DNA of 64,000 nucleotides, from the NCBI RefSeq assembly GCF_003023845.1, contig NZ_PYFT01000001.1, forward strand, positions 1,612,001 through 1,676,000, written 5' to 3'. The translations under genes were made by a program, and so were the position numbers. Source of the DNA: Adhaeribacter arboris. GTDB taxonomy: Bacteria > Bacteroidota > Bacteroidia > Cytophagales > Hymenobacteraceae. Under the pieces are notes generated by a model that had not been told where the DNA came from, made no database searches, and was given only the letters and a program-made list of their open reading frames with translations. Shown piece after piece: positions 1-8,900 of this stretch; within the stretch, counting starts at the first letter, position 1; every line of letters begins with the position of its first letter.

Positions 1-2
1 AA

Positions 3-1295
3 GGCCTGCAAATTAGCGGCTCCGACGATGAAATATTTAATCCGGCGTACGACCGCTTACAGGCAGCGGGGATTTTACCCGCCTCAATGGGTTGGTTTCC
101 CGAAAAAATTACGCCGGAGCTGGATGCGGTTATTCTGGGAATGCATGCCCGGTCCGACAACCCGGAATTGCAGCGAGCCCAGGAATTAAATCTTCCTATT
201 TATTCTTTCCCGGAGTTTATTTACCAGCAATCAGTAAATAAACAACGCATTGTTATTGGGGGTAGCCACGGTAAAACGTCTATTACTTCTATTATCCTCC
301 ACGTGTTGCAATACCACAACCGCTTGTTTGATTACGCTGTGGGAGCGCAGTTAGAGGGTTTTGATAATATGGTAAAGCTTACCGAAGAGGCTCCCATTAT
401 TATTATTGAAGGCGATGAATATTTAGCTTCGCCCATTCAAAGAGTACCAAAATTTCATTTGTATCACCATCACATTGGCGTTATTAGCGGTATTAGTTGG
501 GATCATATCAATGTATTTCCGGACCCTAAAGTTTACCGGGAACAGTTTCGGCTATTCGCCGACATGACTCCTAAGGCAGGTACTATTATTTATAACCAGG
601 ACGATGAACAAGTGCTGCACATTTGCGTGCCCCGCAACGATTTAGTTAAATATATTGGCTATACCGCACACGAACACCAGGTGCATAACGGCATTACTTA
701 TTTACGAACCAAAAAAGACGATATTCCGCTCCAGATTTTTGGCGAGCATAATCTGCGTAATATTTCAGCGGCTAAAGAAGTTTGTCGGCAGGTAGGAATT
801 AAACCCCAGGCATTTTACGAAGCCCTTAAAACGTTTAAAGGCGCGGCCCGCCGGCTGGAGTTTTTAGGGGGAAATAATTTTACCCGCATTTACAAGGATT
901 TTGCCCACGCTCCTTCTAAAGTAAAAGCTACCACCGAAGCCTTAAAAAAACAGTTTCCGGACCGAGCCTTAGTGGCTTGCCTGGAACTGCACACTTTCAG
1001 CAGTTTAAACAAAAATTTTCTACCGCAGTACAAAGGGGCTTTGGGTAATGCCGATCTGCCTATTGTTTACTTTAATCCTAAAACCTTGGAACACAAACGC
1101 CTGCCCGCCCTGCAGCCCGAGGACATAAAACAAGCTTTTGCCAACGATACTATCCAGGTGTTTAACGATAGTCAGCAACTAATTCAGTATCTTGAGTCCT
1201 TGAATTGGAAAAATCACAATTTGTTGCTGATGAGTTCGGGCACGTACGATAATATGGATGTACAATCATTGGCTACCAGCATTTGCCAGATATAA
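3..1295 (+). CDS. Mur ligase family protein, Mpl/MurC type (5' end outside window)
   Basis: The reading frame is open from base 3, so the gene starts upstream of the window; the first ATG inside (87) is internal. The visible part includes the GSDD start of the Mur N-terminal domain, the ATP-binding loop GGSHGKTS, an EGDEYLASP stretch resembling the catalytic acidic loop of Mpl, and SWDHINVFP, the usual Mur DH motif. The family joins UDP-MurNAc to L-alanine (MurC) or to the recycled tripeptide (Mpl) in the cytoplasm. The EGDEY arrangement favours Mpl, so a role in peptidoglycan recycling is likely but is an inference. The next gene starts 7 nt after the stop. Confidence 0.85.
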   Translation, partial: GLQISGSDDEIFNPAYDRLQAAGILPASMGWFPEKITPELDAVILGMHARSDNPELQRAQELNLPIYSFPEFIYQQSVNKQRIVIGGSHGKTSITSIILHVLQYHNRLFDYAVGAQLEGFDNMVKLTEEAPIIIIEGDEYLASPIQRVPKFHLYHHHIGVISGISWDHINVFPDPKVYREQFRLFADMTPKAGTIIYNQDDEQVLHICVPRNDLVKYIGYTAHEHQVHNGITYLRTKKDDIPLQIFGEHNLRNISAAKEVCRQVGIKPQAFYEALKTFKGAARRLEFLGGNNFTRIYKDFAHAPSKVKATTEALKKQFPDRALVACLELHTFSSLNKNFLPQYKGALGNADLPIVYFNPKTLEHKRLPALQPEDIKQAFANDTIQVFNDSQQLIQYLESLNWKNHNLLLMSSGTYDNMDVQSLATSICQI

Positions 1296-1302
1296 AGCGC
1301 TC

Positions 1303-2121
1303 ATGAAACTTAACCTGCGTAAACCCATTGTTTTTTTTGATCTGGAAACTACTGGTCTGGATATTTGCCGCGACCGGATAGTGGAAATTTGTATGCTGAA
1401 AGTAATGCCTGCCGGAGAAGAAGTTCTCAAAACCATGCGCATTAATCCCACCATTCCCATTCCGCTGGAAACCAGTTTAATTCATAATATTTACGACGAA
1501 GATGTAAAAGATGCACCCACTTTTGCGAAAGTAGCGCACCAGGTAGATGCTTTTTTAAAAGGCTGCGATTTAGCGGGTTATAATTTAATAAAGTTTGATA
1601 TTCCGTTACTAGCCGAAGAGTTTTTACGCGTAGATATTGATTTTGATATCACCAACCGTTCTATTGTGGATGTTTGCCGCATTTTCCACCAGATGGAACA
1701 GCGCACTTTAACGGCGGCTTATAAGTTTTACTGCGGTAAACCCCTGGAAAATGCCCATACTGCCGAAGCGGATACCATAGCTACTTATGATATTTTAAAG
1801 GCACAATTAGAAAAATACGAAAACGTATCGGTTACCACGCCTGATTGCCAGGAAGAATTTCCGGTAATCAACGACATGACGAAGCTGCATAAATTTACGT
1901 TTCAGAATACCGCCGATTTATCGGGTCGTATTCTCTTTAATGCGGCTGGTCAGGAAGTATTTAATTTCGGGAAACATAAAAACGTACCCGTTGAAGAAAT
2001 TTTTGCCAAAGATCCGCATTACTACGATTGGCTCATGAAAGGCGATTTTCCGCTGCAAACTAAAAAAATATTTACCCGCATTAAACTCCGCAGTTTTAAG
2101 GGCAGCTTTAAAATAGGTTGA
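1303..2121 (+). CDS. 3'-5' exonuclease, DnaQ/DEDDh family
   Basis: A 272-aa protein with the three exonuclease motifs in order: FFDLETTGLD (Exo I, near residue 12), GYNLIKFDIPLL (Exo II, near 110) and HTAEADTIATYDIL (Exo III of the DEDDh type, near 155). A C-terminal segment (FNFGKHKN...YYDWLMKGDFP) resembles the accessory domain common in Bacteroidota DnaQ-like proteins. It probably degrades or proofreads DNA in the cytoplasm; whether it belongs to a polymerase holoenzyme cannot be said. The ATG at 1303 is chosen because an upstream ATG at 1258 would overlap the Mur ligase by 38 nt and add residues outside the fold. The gene is likely co-transcribed with the Mur ligase. Confidence 0.88.
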   Translation: MKLNLRKPIVFFDLETTGLDICRDRIVEICMLKVMPAGEEVLKTMRINPTIPIPLETSLIHNIYDEDVKDAPTFAKVAHQVDAFLKGCDLAGYNLIKFDIPLLAEEFLRVDIDFDITNRSIVDVCRIFHQMEQRTLTAAYKFYCGKPLENAHTAEADTIATYDILKAQLEKYENVSVTTPDCQEEFPVINDMTKLHKFTFQNTADLSGRILFNAAGQEVFNFGKHKNVPVEEIFAKDPHYYDWLMKGDFPLQTKKIFTRIKLRSFKGSFKIG

Positions 2122-2176
2122 AAGATTTAAAAGGTTGAAAAGTTGGAAAGTTGCTAAAAATGTAAAAATTCTGCTG

Positions 2177-2318
2177 GCGCGAGTGTCTTCGCTCGTGGCT
2201 ACCATGTGGGAGGCCTCCGGCCGGGCAGACGGAGAAGCTTCAATTAAATGTATATAAACAACTATTTTCAACCGGCCAGAGGCCGGACGATAATCATCAC
2301 GAGCGTGGACGCTCGCGA
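2177..2318. repeat. REP/BIME-like pair of inverted palindromes
   Basis: Two GC-rich hairpins face each other. One is at 2180-2195 (CGAGTG, loop TCTT, CGCTCG) and one at 2300-2315 (CGAGCG, loop TGGA, CGCTCG). The flanks are also complementary, so the pair can fold on itself. Inside lie GGCC-rich palindromes at 2212-2224 and a perfect CCGGCC-AGA-GGCCGG hairpin at 2272-2286. This layout resembles REP/BIME elements mobilised by RAYT transposases. No transposase is nearby, and copy number cannot be judged from this window. Confidence 0.6.
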
Positions 2319-2412
2319 TAGCAAAAGAGAATTTCAATATTAAAGAACGGGAAGTTTATCAACCTAATACTTTAATCTTTACCCTTTTTCCAAATCAATA
2401 ATCTTTAAATCT

Positions 2413-2440
2413 AACAACAAACAACTAACAACCAGCAACT
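2413..2440. repeat. Heptad short tandem repeat
   Basis: Four in-phase seven-base units read AACAACA, AACAACT, AACAACC, AGCAACT. In reverse complement they match the (A/G)GTTG(C/T)(T/A) type also seen at 13884-13918 and 22222-22242. Confidence 0.5.
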
Positions 2441-2510
2441 ATTTCGCTTTATCTGATTTAAGGACTAATGCTAGAGTTAGAGCGGCAATCCAAAATAATT
2501 TCTTTTTCAT
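2439..2510 (-). CDS. Tiny hydrophobic peptide (23 aa), tentative
   Basis: The frame MKKKLFWIAALTLALVLKSD... ends at a TAG after 23 codons. A Lys-rich start followed by about 14 hydrophobic residues looks like one membrane segment or an uncleaved signal. It lies just downstream of the terminator of the M48 gene on the same strand. No family is recognised. A chance ORF cannot be excluded at this length, but the signal-like composition and separate position make it worth listing. Confidence 0.35.
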   Translation of the reverse strand: MKKKLFWIAALTLALVLKSDKAK

Positions 2511-2520
2511 AATACTTCAG

Positions 2521-2564
2521 ATAAAAAAATAAGAGCCTGATGGCTTATACGCCATCAGGCTCTT
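2521..2564 (-). terminator. Rho-independent terminator of the M48 gene
   Basis: A perfect 14-bp stem (2531-2544 with 2551-2564, loop TTATAC) is followed on the minus strand by ATTTTTTTAT. It lies 18 nt past the M48 stop codon. Confidence 0.85.
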
Positions 2565-2581
2565 GCCATCGACCATATATT

Positions 2582-3376
2582 CTAATTATTTTTATAATAT
2601 TTTAATGCCTCCGGCATGTGCTTTTCTATGTTGGCAATCCGGGTTTCGTCGGAAGGGTGAGTAGAAAGAAATTCGGGCGGCGCCTGGCCATTTTTACCGG
2701 CGGCCATTCTTTCCCAAAAAGTTATGGCTTGCTTTGGATCGTAACCGGCCATGGCCATAAAAGTAAGACCTAACCGGTCCGCTTCTGATTCTTGGGTTCG
2801 GCCGTAGGCCAGTAAACCTAACTGAGAGCCCGCCCCGAAAGCAGTTAAAAACAAATTTTGGGTTAAAGTAGGATTAGAACCAATGGCCGCTTGTAAAGTA
2901 GCTCCCCCTAATTGCTGCAACAAACCCTGGCTCATGCGCTCATCGCCGTGCCGGGCAATTGCGTGCGCAATTTCGTGCCCTAGCACCACGGCTAAGCCGG
3001 TTTCATCGCGGGTAACCGGCAAAATTCCCGTGTACACTACCACTTTGCCACCGGGCATACACCAGGCGTTCATTTGCGGATCTTCAATTAAATTATATTC
3101 CCAGGCATAACCCGCTAGTTGGTCGCTTAAGTTATTCTGCGCCATGTATTGTTCTACGGCCCGTTGAATTCGTTGCCCTACCCGTTTTACCATAGCCGTA
3201 TTTTGGGTGTTGGTTACTACTTTGGCCGTATCTAAAACTTGCTTATACGAGGCATAACTCATCTGCTGCATTTCCGACGACGAAACTAAATCTAATTGCC
3301 GGCGACCGGTAATAGGTACAGTAGCACAACTCATTACCGTTAGTAAGCTACTGTAAACCAAAAATTTCTTCCACAT
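2582..3376 (-). CDS. M48 family zinc metallopeptidase lipoprotein
   Basis: A 264-aa protein from the ATG at 3376. The N-terminus MWKKFLVYSSLLTVMSC is a lipoprotein signal with a lipobox Cys, so it is probably membrane-anchored in the periplasm. The zinc site HEIAHAIARHGDERM (HExxH) and the downstream ligand ESEADRLG are intact, as is the PITGRRQLDLV start typical of this subgroup. Relatives (BepA/LoiP-like) degrade or check misfolded envelope proteins; that role is inferred. An ATG at 3409 would add 11 polar residues before the signal and is less likely. The gene is monocistronic with its own terminator. Confidence 0.9.
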   Translation of the reverse strand: MWKKFLVYSSLLTVMSCATVPITGRRQLDLVSSSEMQQMSYASYKQVLDTAKVVTNTQNTAMVKRVGQRIQRAVEQYMAQNNLSDQLAGYAWEYNLIEDPQMNAWCMPGGKVVVYTGILPVTRDETGLAVVLGHEIAHAIARHGDERMSQGLLQQLGGATLQAAIGSNPTLTQNLFLTAFGAGSQLGLLAYGRTQESEADRLGLTFMAMAGYDPKQAITFWERMAAGKNGQAPPEFLSTHPSDETRIANIEKHMPEALKYYKNN

Positions 3377-3492
3377 AGTTTTTCTTTTAGATGAAACAGT
3401 TTTATTCATTAATTAAAAAATTGCCTTCTATTTACAAGCAATTATCTTTCTATATAAGTACATATTACATGCCAGTTGGCTTTATACGATTA

Positions 3493-3580
3493 GGTAAGCC
3501 CGAAATGTTCCGGTTATCTGGTTGTCTCTAATTTGGGCAATCTTTCGGGCAAAACAATATACTGATAACCAAGGCTTACC
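3493..3580. other. Overlapping inverted repeats between the M48 and FAH genes
   Basis: GGTAAGCC (3493-3500) pairs with GGCTTACC (3573-3580), while GCCCGAAA (3498-3505) pairs with TTTCGGGC (3543-3550). The two stems share bases 3498-3500, so they exclude each other. The stretch sits in the 293-nt gap between divergent genes and could be a leader structure or a small palindromic element. Confidence 0.3.
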
Positions 3581-3669
3581 CTGATTTCATAAAAAACAAT
3601 CCCTAATTTTTGTTTAAGAGACTTTATCAAAAAAATTATTCAGCTATTTTTGAATAAAACTATCGCCGC

Positions 3670-4281
3670 ATGAAAATACTTTGCATTGGCCGGAATTACG
3701 CCGATCATATTGCCGAACTTGATAACGAAGTACCCGATGAACCGGTTATTTTTTTTAAACCCGATACGGCCTTACTCAAAAACAACGAGCCCTTTTATTA
3801 TCCGGATTTTACCCAGGAAATTCACCACGAAGTAGAAATTATTCTCCGCATCAGCAAAGAAGGTAAAAATATTCCGGCCCAATTTGCCGCCAACTATTAC
3901 GATGCTATTGGCCTGGGAATAGATTTTACCGCCCGTGATTTGCAGGCAAAAGCCAAAAGTAAAGGTTTGCCCTGGGCTTTAGCCAAAGGGTTTAATGGCT
4001 CAGCCCCGGTATCTGAATTTTTATCTCTAACGGATTATCCGGATCTGAAAAATATAAATTTTAGTTTGCGCGTTAACAACGAAGTGAAACAGCAAGGTAA
4101 TACTAGTTTTATGCTGCATGATTTTGAAGCGATCATTTCTTATATTTCCCGGTTTGTGTTGTTGAAAAAAGGAGATATTATTTTTACGGGTACCCCCCAG
4201 GGTGTAGGACCAATTAAAATTGGCGACCGGCTGGAAGGATTTTTAGAAGATAAAAAAATATTAAATTTTGAGATTAAGTAA
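3670..4281 (+). CDS. Fumarylacetoacetate hydrolase (FAH) family protein
   Basis: A 203-aa protein, the usual length for the single-domain FAH fold. Visible motifs are HHEVEIILRI (metal-binding Glu pair), GLGIDFTARDLQ, KGFNGSAPVSEF and the C-terminal signature GDIIFTGTPQGVGPI. Family members hydrolyse, isomerise or decarboxylate beta-diketo-type acids such as oxaloacetate or 2-hydroxyhepta-2,4-diene-1,7-dioate in the cytoplasm; the substrate cannot be assigned. The stop overlaps the start of the next gene by 14 nt, so the two are likely co-translated. Confidence 0.88.
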   Translation: MKILCIGRNYADHIAELDNEVPDEPVIFFKPDTALLKNNEPFYYPDFTQEIHHEVEIILRISKEGKNIPAQFAANYYDAIGLGIDFTARDLQAKAKSKGLPWALAKGFNGSAPVSEFLSLTDYPDLKNINFSLRVNNEVKQQGNTSFMLHDFEAIISYISRFVLLKKGDIIFTGTPQGVGPIKIGDRLEGFLEDKKILNFEIK

Positions 4282-6166
4282 GTTTTCCGTTTTAGTTGCA
4301 TTTCTTAGCTTATTGTCCCCGGTGGTTTTGGCTCAAAATCCCGAAGTTCCCACCGGCTATTTTATGTTTCCGATTCATCCGGGCCGCCAGAATTATTTAG
4401 CGGGGAGCATGGGCGAAATCCGGCCGAATCACTTTCACGGGGGTATTGATATTAAAACGGATCAGGTAACGGGTTTACCGGTTTATGCCGCTGCCGACGG
4501 CTATATTTCCCGGATAGAGGTTTCGAGTTATGGCTACGGCTACATGCTCTATCTATCGCACCCAAATGGTTTAACCACCACTTACGCCCACCTCGAAAGT
4601 TTTGCCCCGGCCATTGAACAGTACGTTTTGGAAATGCAATACGCCAAGCAAGCGTTCGACGTAAAATTAACTCCGGGTAAAAATCAATTTGTTTTTAAAC
4701 GGGGCGATATTATTGCTAAATCTGGTAATACCGGGGGTTCAGCCGGTCCGCATTTACACTTTGAGGTACGCGACGCCAAAAATAACTTACAAAACCCCCT
4801 TAAATACGGCTTTACCGAAATTCAGGACGATGTAGCGCCCGAAGTGGTAGCCATTGCTTTTAAAACCCTAAGCATTGATGCGCGCCTTAATAATTTATTT
4901 GGCCGGCAAGAACTTCCGGCGGTGAAAAACGGGCCTAATTCTTTTGTTTTAAGAGATACTATTCGGGCAAATGGTTTATTGGGGCTGGAATTTAATGCCT
5001 ACGACCGTTATACCGGCGCCTGGAATAAAAACGGCGTGCAGGAGGTAAACATTTTCGTGGGCGGAAAACCGCATTACACGCACCTGCTCGATAATATTCC
5101 GTTTGATTACCAGCGCATGGTATCGTGGCACGTAAACTACGAAAACCTAAAAATGACGGGTAAGAGCTTTCAAAAATGTTATATCGACGATGGCAACACC
5201 TTACCCCTCTACAACACGGGGTCGCATAAAGGAAAATTGAAAATTAACCCGGGAGCTACCTACCCGGTAACCATGCAGTTTAAAGATTCTTACAATAATA
5301 CCACTACGCTGCAATTTATTATTCAAGGTACCTTGCCCATAAGCGCCCATACCCTCGCGAAAACCGTAAAAAAACAACAGATCAACTATGAAGTAAGCGA
5401 GGATATTCTTAAAATAATGGCGCTCGATACCGGAAGTGCGCCCAAAAATATTAACTTGTATATCCGGAATAGAAGGTACGATTTGGTTCCTAGTTATACC
5501 GTTCAATCCAACTCCATTTATTTATACGATTTGCGAGGCGGCTTACCGGATTCTCTTGTTTTTAACGGCACTACCAAAAAGTTTTACTTCCGGCAAATAA
5601 TACCCAGCGGCACGGATTATTCTTATGCCGATAACCACTTGGCTTTACAGTTTTACCCAAACACTATTTTTGATACCCTTTATTTACGTTCTGGCTACGA
5701 TGCGGGTATTTGGTCCATTAACGATGTTTTAACACCACTTTTTCAGCCGCTTAAAGTAACTTTTAAACCCCAAGAACCTATTCTGGATAAAACAACGGCC
5801 GGAGCTGTATGGTTGGGTTGGGGCAATAGCCGAGCCTTTATTAACGGTACCTGGAAAGACGATCAATTTACCTTTACTACCCGTAATTTAGGGAAGTACA
5901 AAATTATGAACGATCTTAAGCCGCCAACCGTAAAGTTACTTTCTAAGTCTCCTACCTTGGTTCGCTTTAAAGTAGGCGACGACTTATCGGGGCTGACTTC
6001 TTACCGCGCCGAAATAAACGGGCAATTTCTATTATTAAAATACGAACACAAAGCCGCACTGCTTTACTCCGAAAGATTAAACAAATCCGTTCCTTTAAGA
6101 GGGGAATTAACTTTATGGGTGAAAGACGCGGTGGGCCACGAAACCATATTTAAAACCAGAATTTAA
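4268..6166 (+). CDS. M23/LytM-type metallopeptidase, secreted
   Basis: A 632-aa protein starting at TTG 4268; no ATG exists before the signal peptide MRLSKFSVLVAFLSLLSPVVLA. The peptidase domain is near residues 30-185, with zinc-binding HFHGGIDIKT and the catalytic GPHLHFEVRD. The rest, about 440 aa, is beta-rich and of unknown function, as in other long Bacteroidota M23 proteins. LytM enzymes cut peptidoglycan cross-bridges or activate amidases in the periplasm. It overlaps the FAH gene by 14 nt, though no functional link is obvious. Confidence 0.88.
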   Translation: MRLSKFSVLVAFLSLLSPVVLAQNPEVPTGYFMFPIHPGRQNYLAGSMGEIRPNHFHGGIDIKTDQVTGLPVYAAADGYISRIEVSSYGYGYMLYLSHPNGLTTTYAHLESFAPAIEQYVLEMQYAKQAFDVKLTPGKNQFVFKRGDIIAKSGNTGGSAGPHLHFEVRDAKNNLQNPLKYGFTEIQDDVAPEVVAIAFKTLSIDARLNNLFGRQELPAVKNGPNSFVLRDTIRANGLLGLEFNAYDRYTGAWNKNGVQEVNIFVGGKPHYTHLLDNIPFDYQRMVSWHVNYENLKMTGKSFQKCYIDDGNTLPLYNTGSHKGKLKINPGATYPVTMQFKDSYNNTTTLQFIIQGTLPISAHTLAKTVKKQQINYEVSEDILKIMALDTGSAPKNINLYIRNRRYDLVPSYTVQSNSIYLYDLRGGLPDSLVFNGTTKKFYFRQIIPSGTDYSYADNHLALQFYPNTIFDTLYLRSGYDAGIWSINDVLTPLFQPLKVTFKPQEPILDKTTAGAVWLGWGNSRAFINGTWKDDQFTFTTRNLGKYKIMNDLKPPTVKLLSKSPTLVRFKVGDDLSGLTSYRAEINGQFLLLKYEHKAALLYSERLNKSVPLRGELTLWVKDAVGHETIFKTRI

Positions 6167-6229
6167 ATTTTCTGGTTGTTACGTACCTAATTTTAAATAC
6201 AATAACCATTATTTTTAATTACTTAGCTT

Positions 6230-6682
6230 ATGGCATTACAAATTGGCGATAAAGCTCCCGATTTTGCTATTCCGGATCAGGATGGCATTGTTCATAAATT
6301 ATCGGATTACCAGGGTCGAAAACTGGTGATTTACTTTTACCCGAAAGATGATACTCCTGGCTGCACCGCCCAGGCCTGTAACCTCCGTGATAATTATTAT
6401 GATCTTCGGCTGAAAGGCTATGAAATAATTGGAGTAAGCGTTGATGATGAAAAATCGCACCGGAAGTTTATTCAAAAATTTGAGTTGCCTTTTACCTTAC
6501 TTTCCGATACCGACAAGAAAATGGTGGAAGCCTACGGGGTTTGGCAGGAAAAGAGCATGTATGGCCGTAAATACATGGGCACCATGCGTTATACTTTTAT
6601 CATCGACGAAAAAGGCATTATTCAGGATATTATCACCAACGTTGACACGAAAGAGCATGCGGCGCAGTTAGTTAAGAGTTGA
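6230..6682 (+). CDS. bcp: Thioredoxin-dependent thiol peroxidase (peroxiredoxin, Bcp/PrxQ)
   Basis: A 150-aa protein of typical Bcp length. The peroxidatic site YFYPKDDTPGCTAQACNLRD carries the catalytic Cys and a second Cys five residues later, the PrxQ arrangement. KAPDFAIPDQDG at the start and YGRKYMGTMRYTFIID near the end also fit. It reduces hydrogen peroxide and organic peroxides using thioredoxin in the cytoplasm. It stands 63 nt after the M23 gene on the same strand and may share its transcript. Confidence 0.93.
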   Translation: MALQIGDKAPDFAIPDQDGIVHKLSDYQGRKLVIYFYPKDDTPGCTAQACNLRDNYYDLRLKGYEIIGVSVDDEKSHRKFIQKFELPFTLLSDTDKKMVEAYGVWQEKSMYGRKYMGTMRYTFIIDEKGIIQDIITNVDTKEHAAQLVKS

Positions 6683-6789
6683 ACAGTTTTATTTAAATCT
6701 GACTCAACTTTCCTTTTAATCTTGCTGATTTTTTAAAATTGTTGGTATTTACTTAATCTTAGGCTTTCTATTTTCTCAGAATCTTAAGT

Positions 6790-7162
6790 TTAGTGAACAA
6801 GATTGTCCTAAACGTGGGTTTAAAAGAAGTAGAAAACAGTCTTTTCTATTCTTTCGAGTCATCCGTAAAGGATCTAACTGGTTTAAAGCGACGGCTGAGG
6901 CCATCCTAAAAGGTTATTGGTTGTTTTCAGGAGGGAATAACCGGTACTACTTCTGAGCAGTTCTTCTTTTCTGCTGGTTAGATCCTTACAGGAGAACGGA
7001 AGAGAATAGGGTACGTTTGATGGGCATAGCCAAAGCCTAGGTTTCGGACAAGCCTGTATTGTGAACCGCCCGAGTGGATAAGTTCCTAATCGGGTTTTAT
7101 ACCGAATCATTCCCAAACTCGTTTCTAAAGGTAGAAACATAAAAGAGTTTGGGAATTTTTTT
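6790..7162 (+). ncRNA. Candidate structured RNA ending in a terminator
   Basis: Inside the 546-nt gap between bcp and the VWA gene no convincing ORF is present. An 11-bp perfect stem (6868-6878 with 6977-6987, extendable by G-U pairs) encloses a 7-bp stem (6912-6918 with 6936-6942) and a 5-bp stem (6956-6960 with 6971-6975), giving a three-way-junction shape. A strong terminator follows at 7109-7162. The start is a guess, no known RNA family is recognised, and the strand comes from the terminator T-run. Confidence 0.35.
7109..7162 (+). terminator. Rho-independent terminator (two-part stem with T run)
   Basis: ATTCCCAAACTC (7109-7120) pairs with GAGTTTGGGAAT (7145-7156). An inner GTTTCT/AGAAAC stem sits above it and a T run follows to 7162. 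No coding gene ends just upstream on this strand, so it probably ends a non-coding transcript, or bcp after a long 3' UTR. Confidence 0.75.
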
Positions 7163-7228
7163 AGGCAACAGTGGTTATATACAATATTAAGATATAGTAA
7201 TAAGCTCCTTTTCAATTAAATTTATGGT

Positions 7229-8629
7229 TTGTTGAAAACAACAGGTAAAATAGTGGTATTGCTAGGTTTGCTTCTAGTAATGAATCGGTTTAGTTTTGCT
7301 CAGACTACCGTCAAGAAAACGGAGCCGGTTAAGAAAACCCGCATCTTGTTTTTACTCGATGGTTCCGGTAGTATGCTGGCAAAATGGGAAAGCAGCGACC
7401 GCATGAAAGTGGCTAAAATCCTGCTTTCCCGATTGGTAGATTCCTTGGCGCAATACCAAAATTTAGAATTGGCCTTACGCGTATACGGACATCAATTTGA
7501 TAAAGAAAAAAACAACTGTACCGATTCCCGTTTAGAAGTACCTTTTAAAGAAGGCAACGAAGAACAGATTAAAACCCGGCTCCGGCAAATTGTTCCTCGG
7601 GGCAATACTCCCATCACCTATTCTTTAGAACAAGCCGCCAAAGATTTCCCGGTAGATAAAAATGCCCGAAACGTTTTAATTTTAATTACGGATGGATTGG
7701 AATCATGTGGCGGTGATCCTTGCGCCACAGCTAAAGCGCTCCAGAAAAAACGCATTTTTTTAAAACCGTTTGTAATTGGCATTGGCATCGAAAAGCAATT
7801 TGTGCCGGAGTTAGCCTGTATGGGTCAGTATTTTAATGCGGCTGATATTAGCTCGTTCCGGAAGGTATTGGATAACATCATTAAAATGGCGCTGAGTAAA
7901 ACCACGGTGTCGGTGGAGTTGAAGGATGAACAAGGCAAACCCGTAGAAACCAACGTCAATCTTACTTTTATTAATAATGTAACCGAAGAACCGGAATACA
8001 ATTACGTGCATTATCTTTCCACTGCCGGAAAAACCGATGTTTTGGATATTGATGCCTTGTTAAGTTACGATTTAATTATTAACACGCTACCGCCCGTTGT
8101 TTTAAGAGATCTGGATATTAAAGCGGGCGAGCACAATGTTTTTTCAACTAAAACGCCGCAGGGCACTTTATATCTACGGCAAGATGCTGTTTCACCGTTT
8201 GGAGTTACCGAGGCCATTGTCCGGGAAAATAATTCTAAAAATACCTTGGTAGCCCTGCGCTTCGGGAGCCGTCAGAAATTATTAATTGGTAAGTACGATT
8301 TGGAATTATTAACCCTCCCGCGCATTTACCTGAACGACGTGGAAATTAAACAGGGCCAAGTGAATACCATTACCTTTCCGCCACCTGGTTTATTGAATAT
8401 ACCTACCGAATTACAAGGATACGGCAGCTTATACGTGCTGGAGAAAGACGGCAGCCAACGTTGGACATACAATTTACCGGAAAATAACAGCCGCACCAAC
8501 TTGCCTTTGCAACCGGGTCAATACCGTTTAGTGTTCCGAACTAAAACCGCCAACGCCAGCAAATTTACCGATGTCCAAAATTTCGAAATCCGCTCGGCAG
8601 CCACTACAACCATTAAACTTTTTCGGTAA
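7229..8629 (+). CDS. Secreted VWA-domain protein
   Basis: A 466-aa protein from TTG 7229; no in-frame ATG precedes the signal peptide (LKTTGKIVVLLGLLLVMNRFSFA). The von Willebrand factor A domain spans about residues 35-220, with an intact MIDAS: FLLDGSGSM (DxSxS), the Thr of RGNTPITYSL and ITDGLESC. Residues 230-466 form a beta-rich region without a recognised domain. Likely a periplasmic or surface protein binding a metal-dependent partner. It stands alone, with the structured region upstream and repeats downstream. Confidence 0.85.
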   Translation: MLKTTGKIVVLLGLLLVMNRFSFAQTTVKKTEPVKKTRILFLLDGSGSMLAKWESSDRMKVAKILLSRLVDSLAQYQNLELALRVYGHQFDKEKNNCTDSRLEVPFKEGNEEQIKTRLRQIVPRGNTPITYSLEQAAKDFPVDKNARNVLILITDGLESCGGDPCATAKALQKKRIFLKPFVIGIGIEKQFVPELACMGQYFNAADISSFRKVLDNIIKMALSKTTVSVELKDEQGKPVETNVNLTFINNVTEEPEYNYVHYLSTAGKTDVLDIDALLSYDLIINTLPPVVLRDLDIKAGEHNVFSTKTPQGTLYLRQDAVSPFGVTEAIVRENNSKNTLVALRFGSRQKLLIGKYDLELLTLPRIYLNDVEIKQGQVNTITFPPPGLLNIPTELQGYGSLYVLEKDGSQRWTYNLPENNSRTNLPLQPGQYRLVFRTKTANASKFTDVQNFEIRSAATTTIKLFR

Positions 8630-8900
8630 AATAATTACCACCAAAAGTAATAATCCTGATTAAACCTTTAAAGGAAGATATTGTCTAAGGTTAGGTAAGT
8701 AAAACTAGTGTTTAGTTCATAGTCCGCATACGACAGACCATAGTTGGAAACGATTAAATATTTAGGGTTTTAAAACCCATTCATCCTAAGTTGCCAGGTT
8801 ATTAAAATTATACAAAGTAATAAGCAAAACTTGGCTGCTGTGGACTACCTTCTATGAACTATGGACTAACTACTAGTAACCTATAACGAACAACTACTCT

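Noticed and set aside
1918-2337. A 139-aa minus-strand frame over the end of the exonuclease gene and the REP-like pair
   Set aside because: It mostly mirrors a real gene and a palindromic repeat, with no domain or sensible start.
6883-7215. A 110-aa minus-strand frame between bcp and the VWA gene
   Set aside because: Low-complexity, no motif, and it runs against a strong plus-strand terminator and paired structure.
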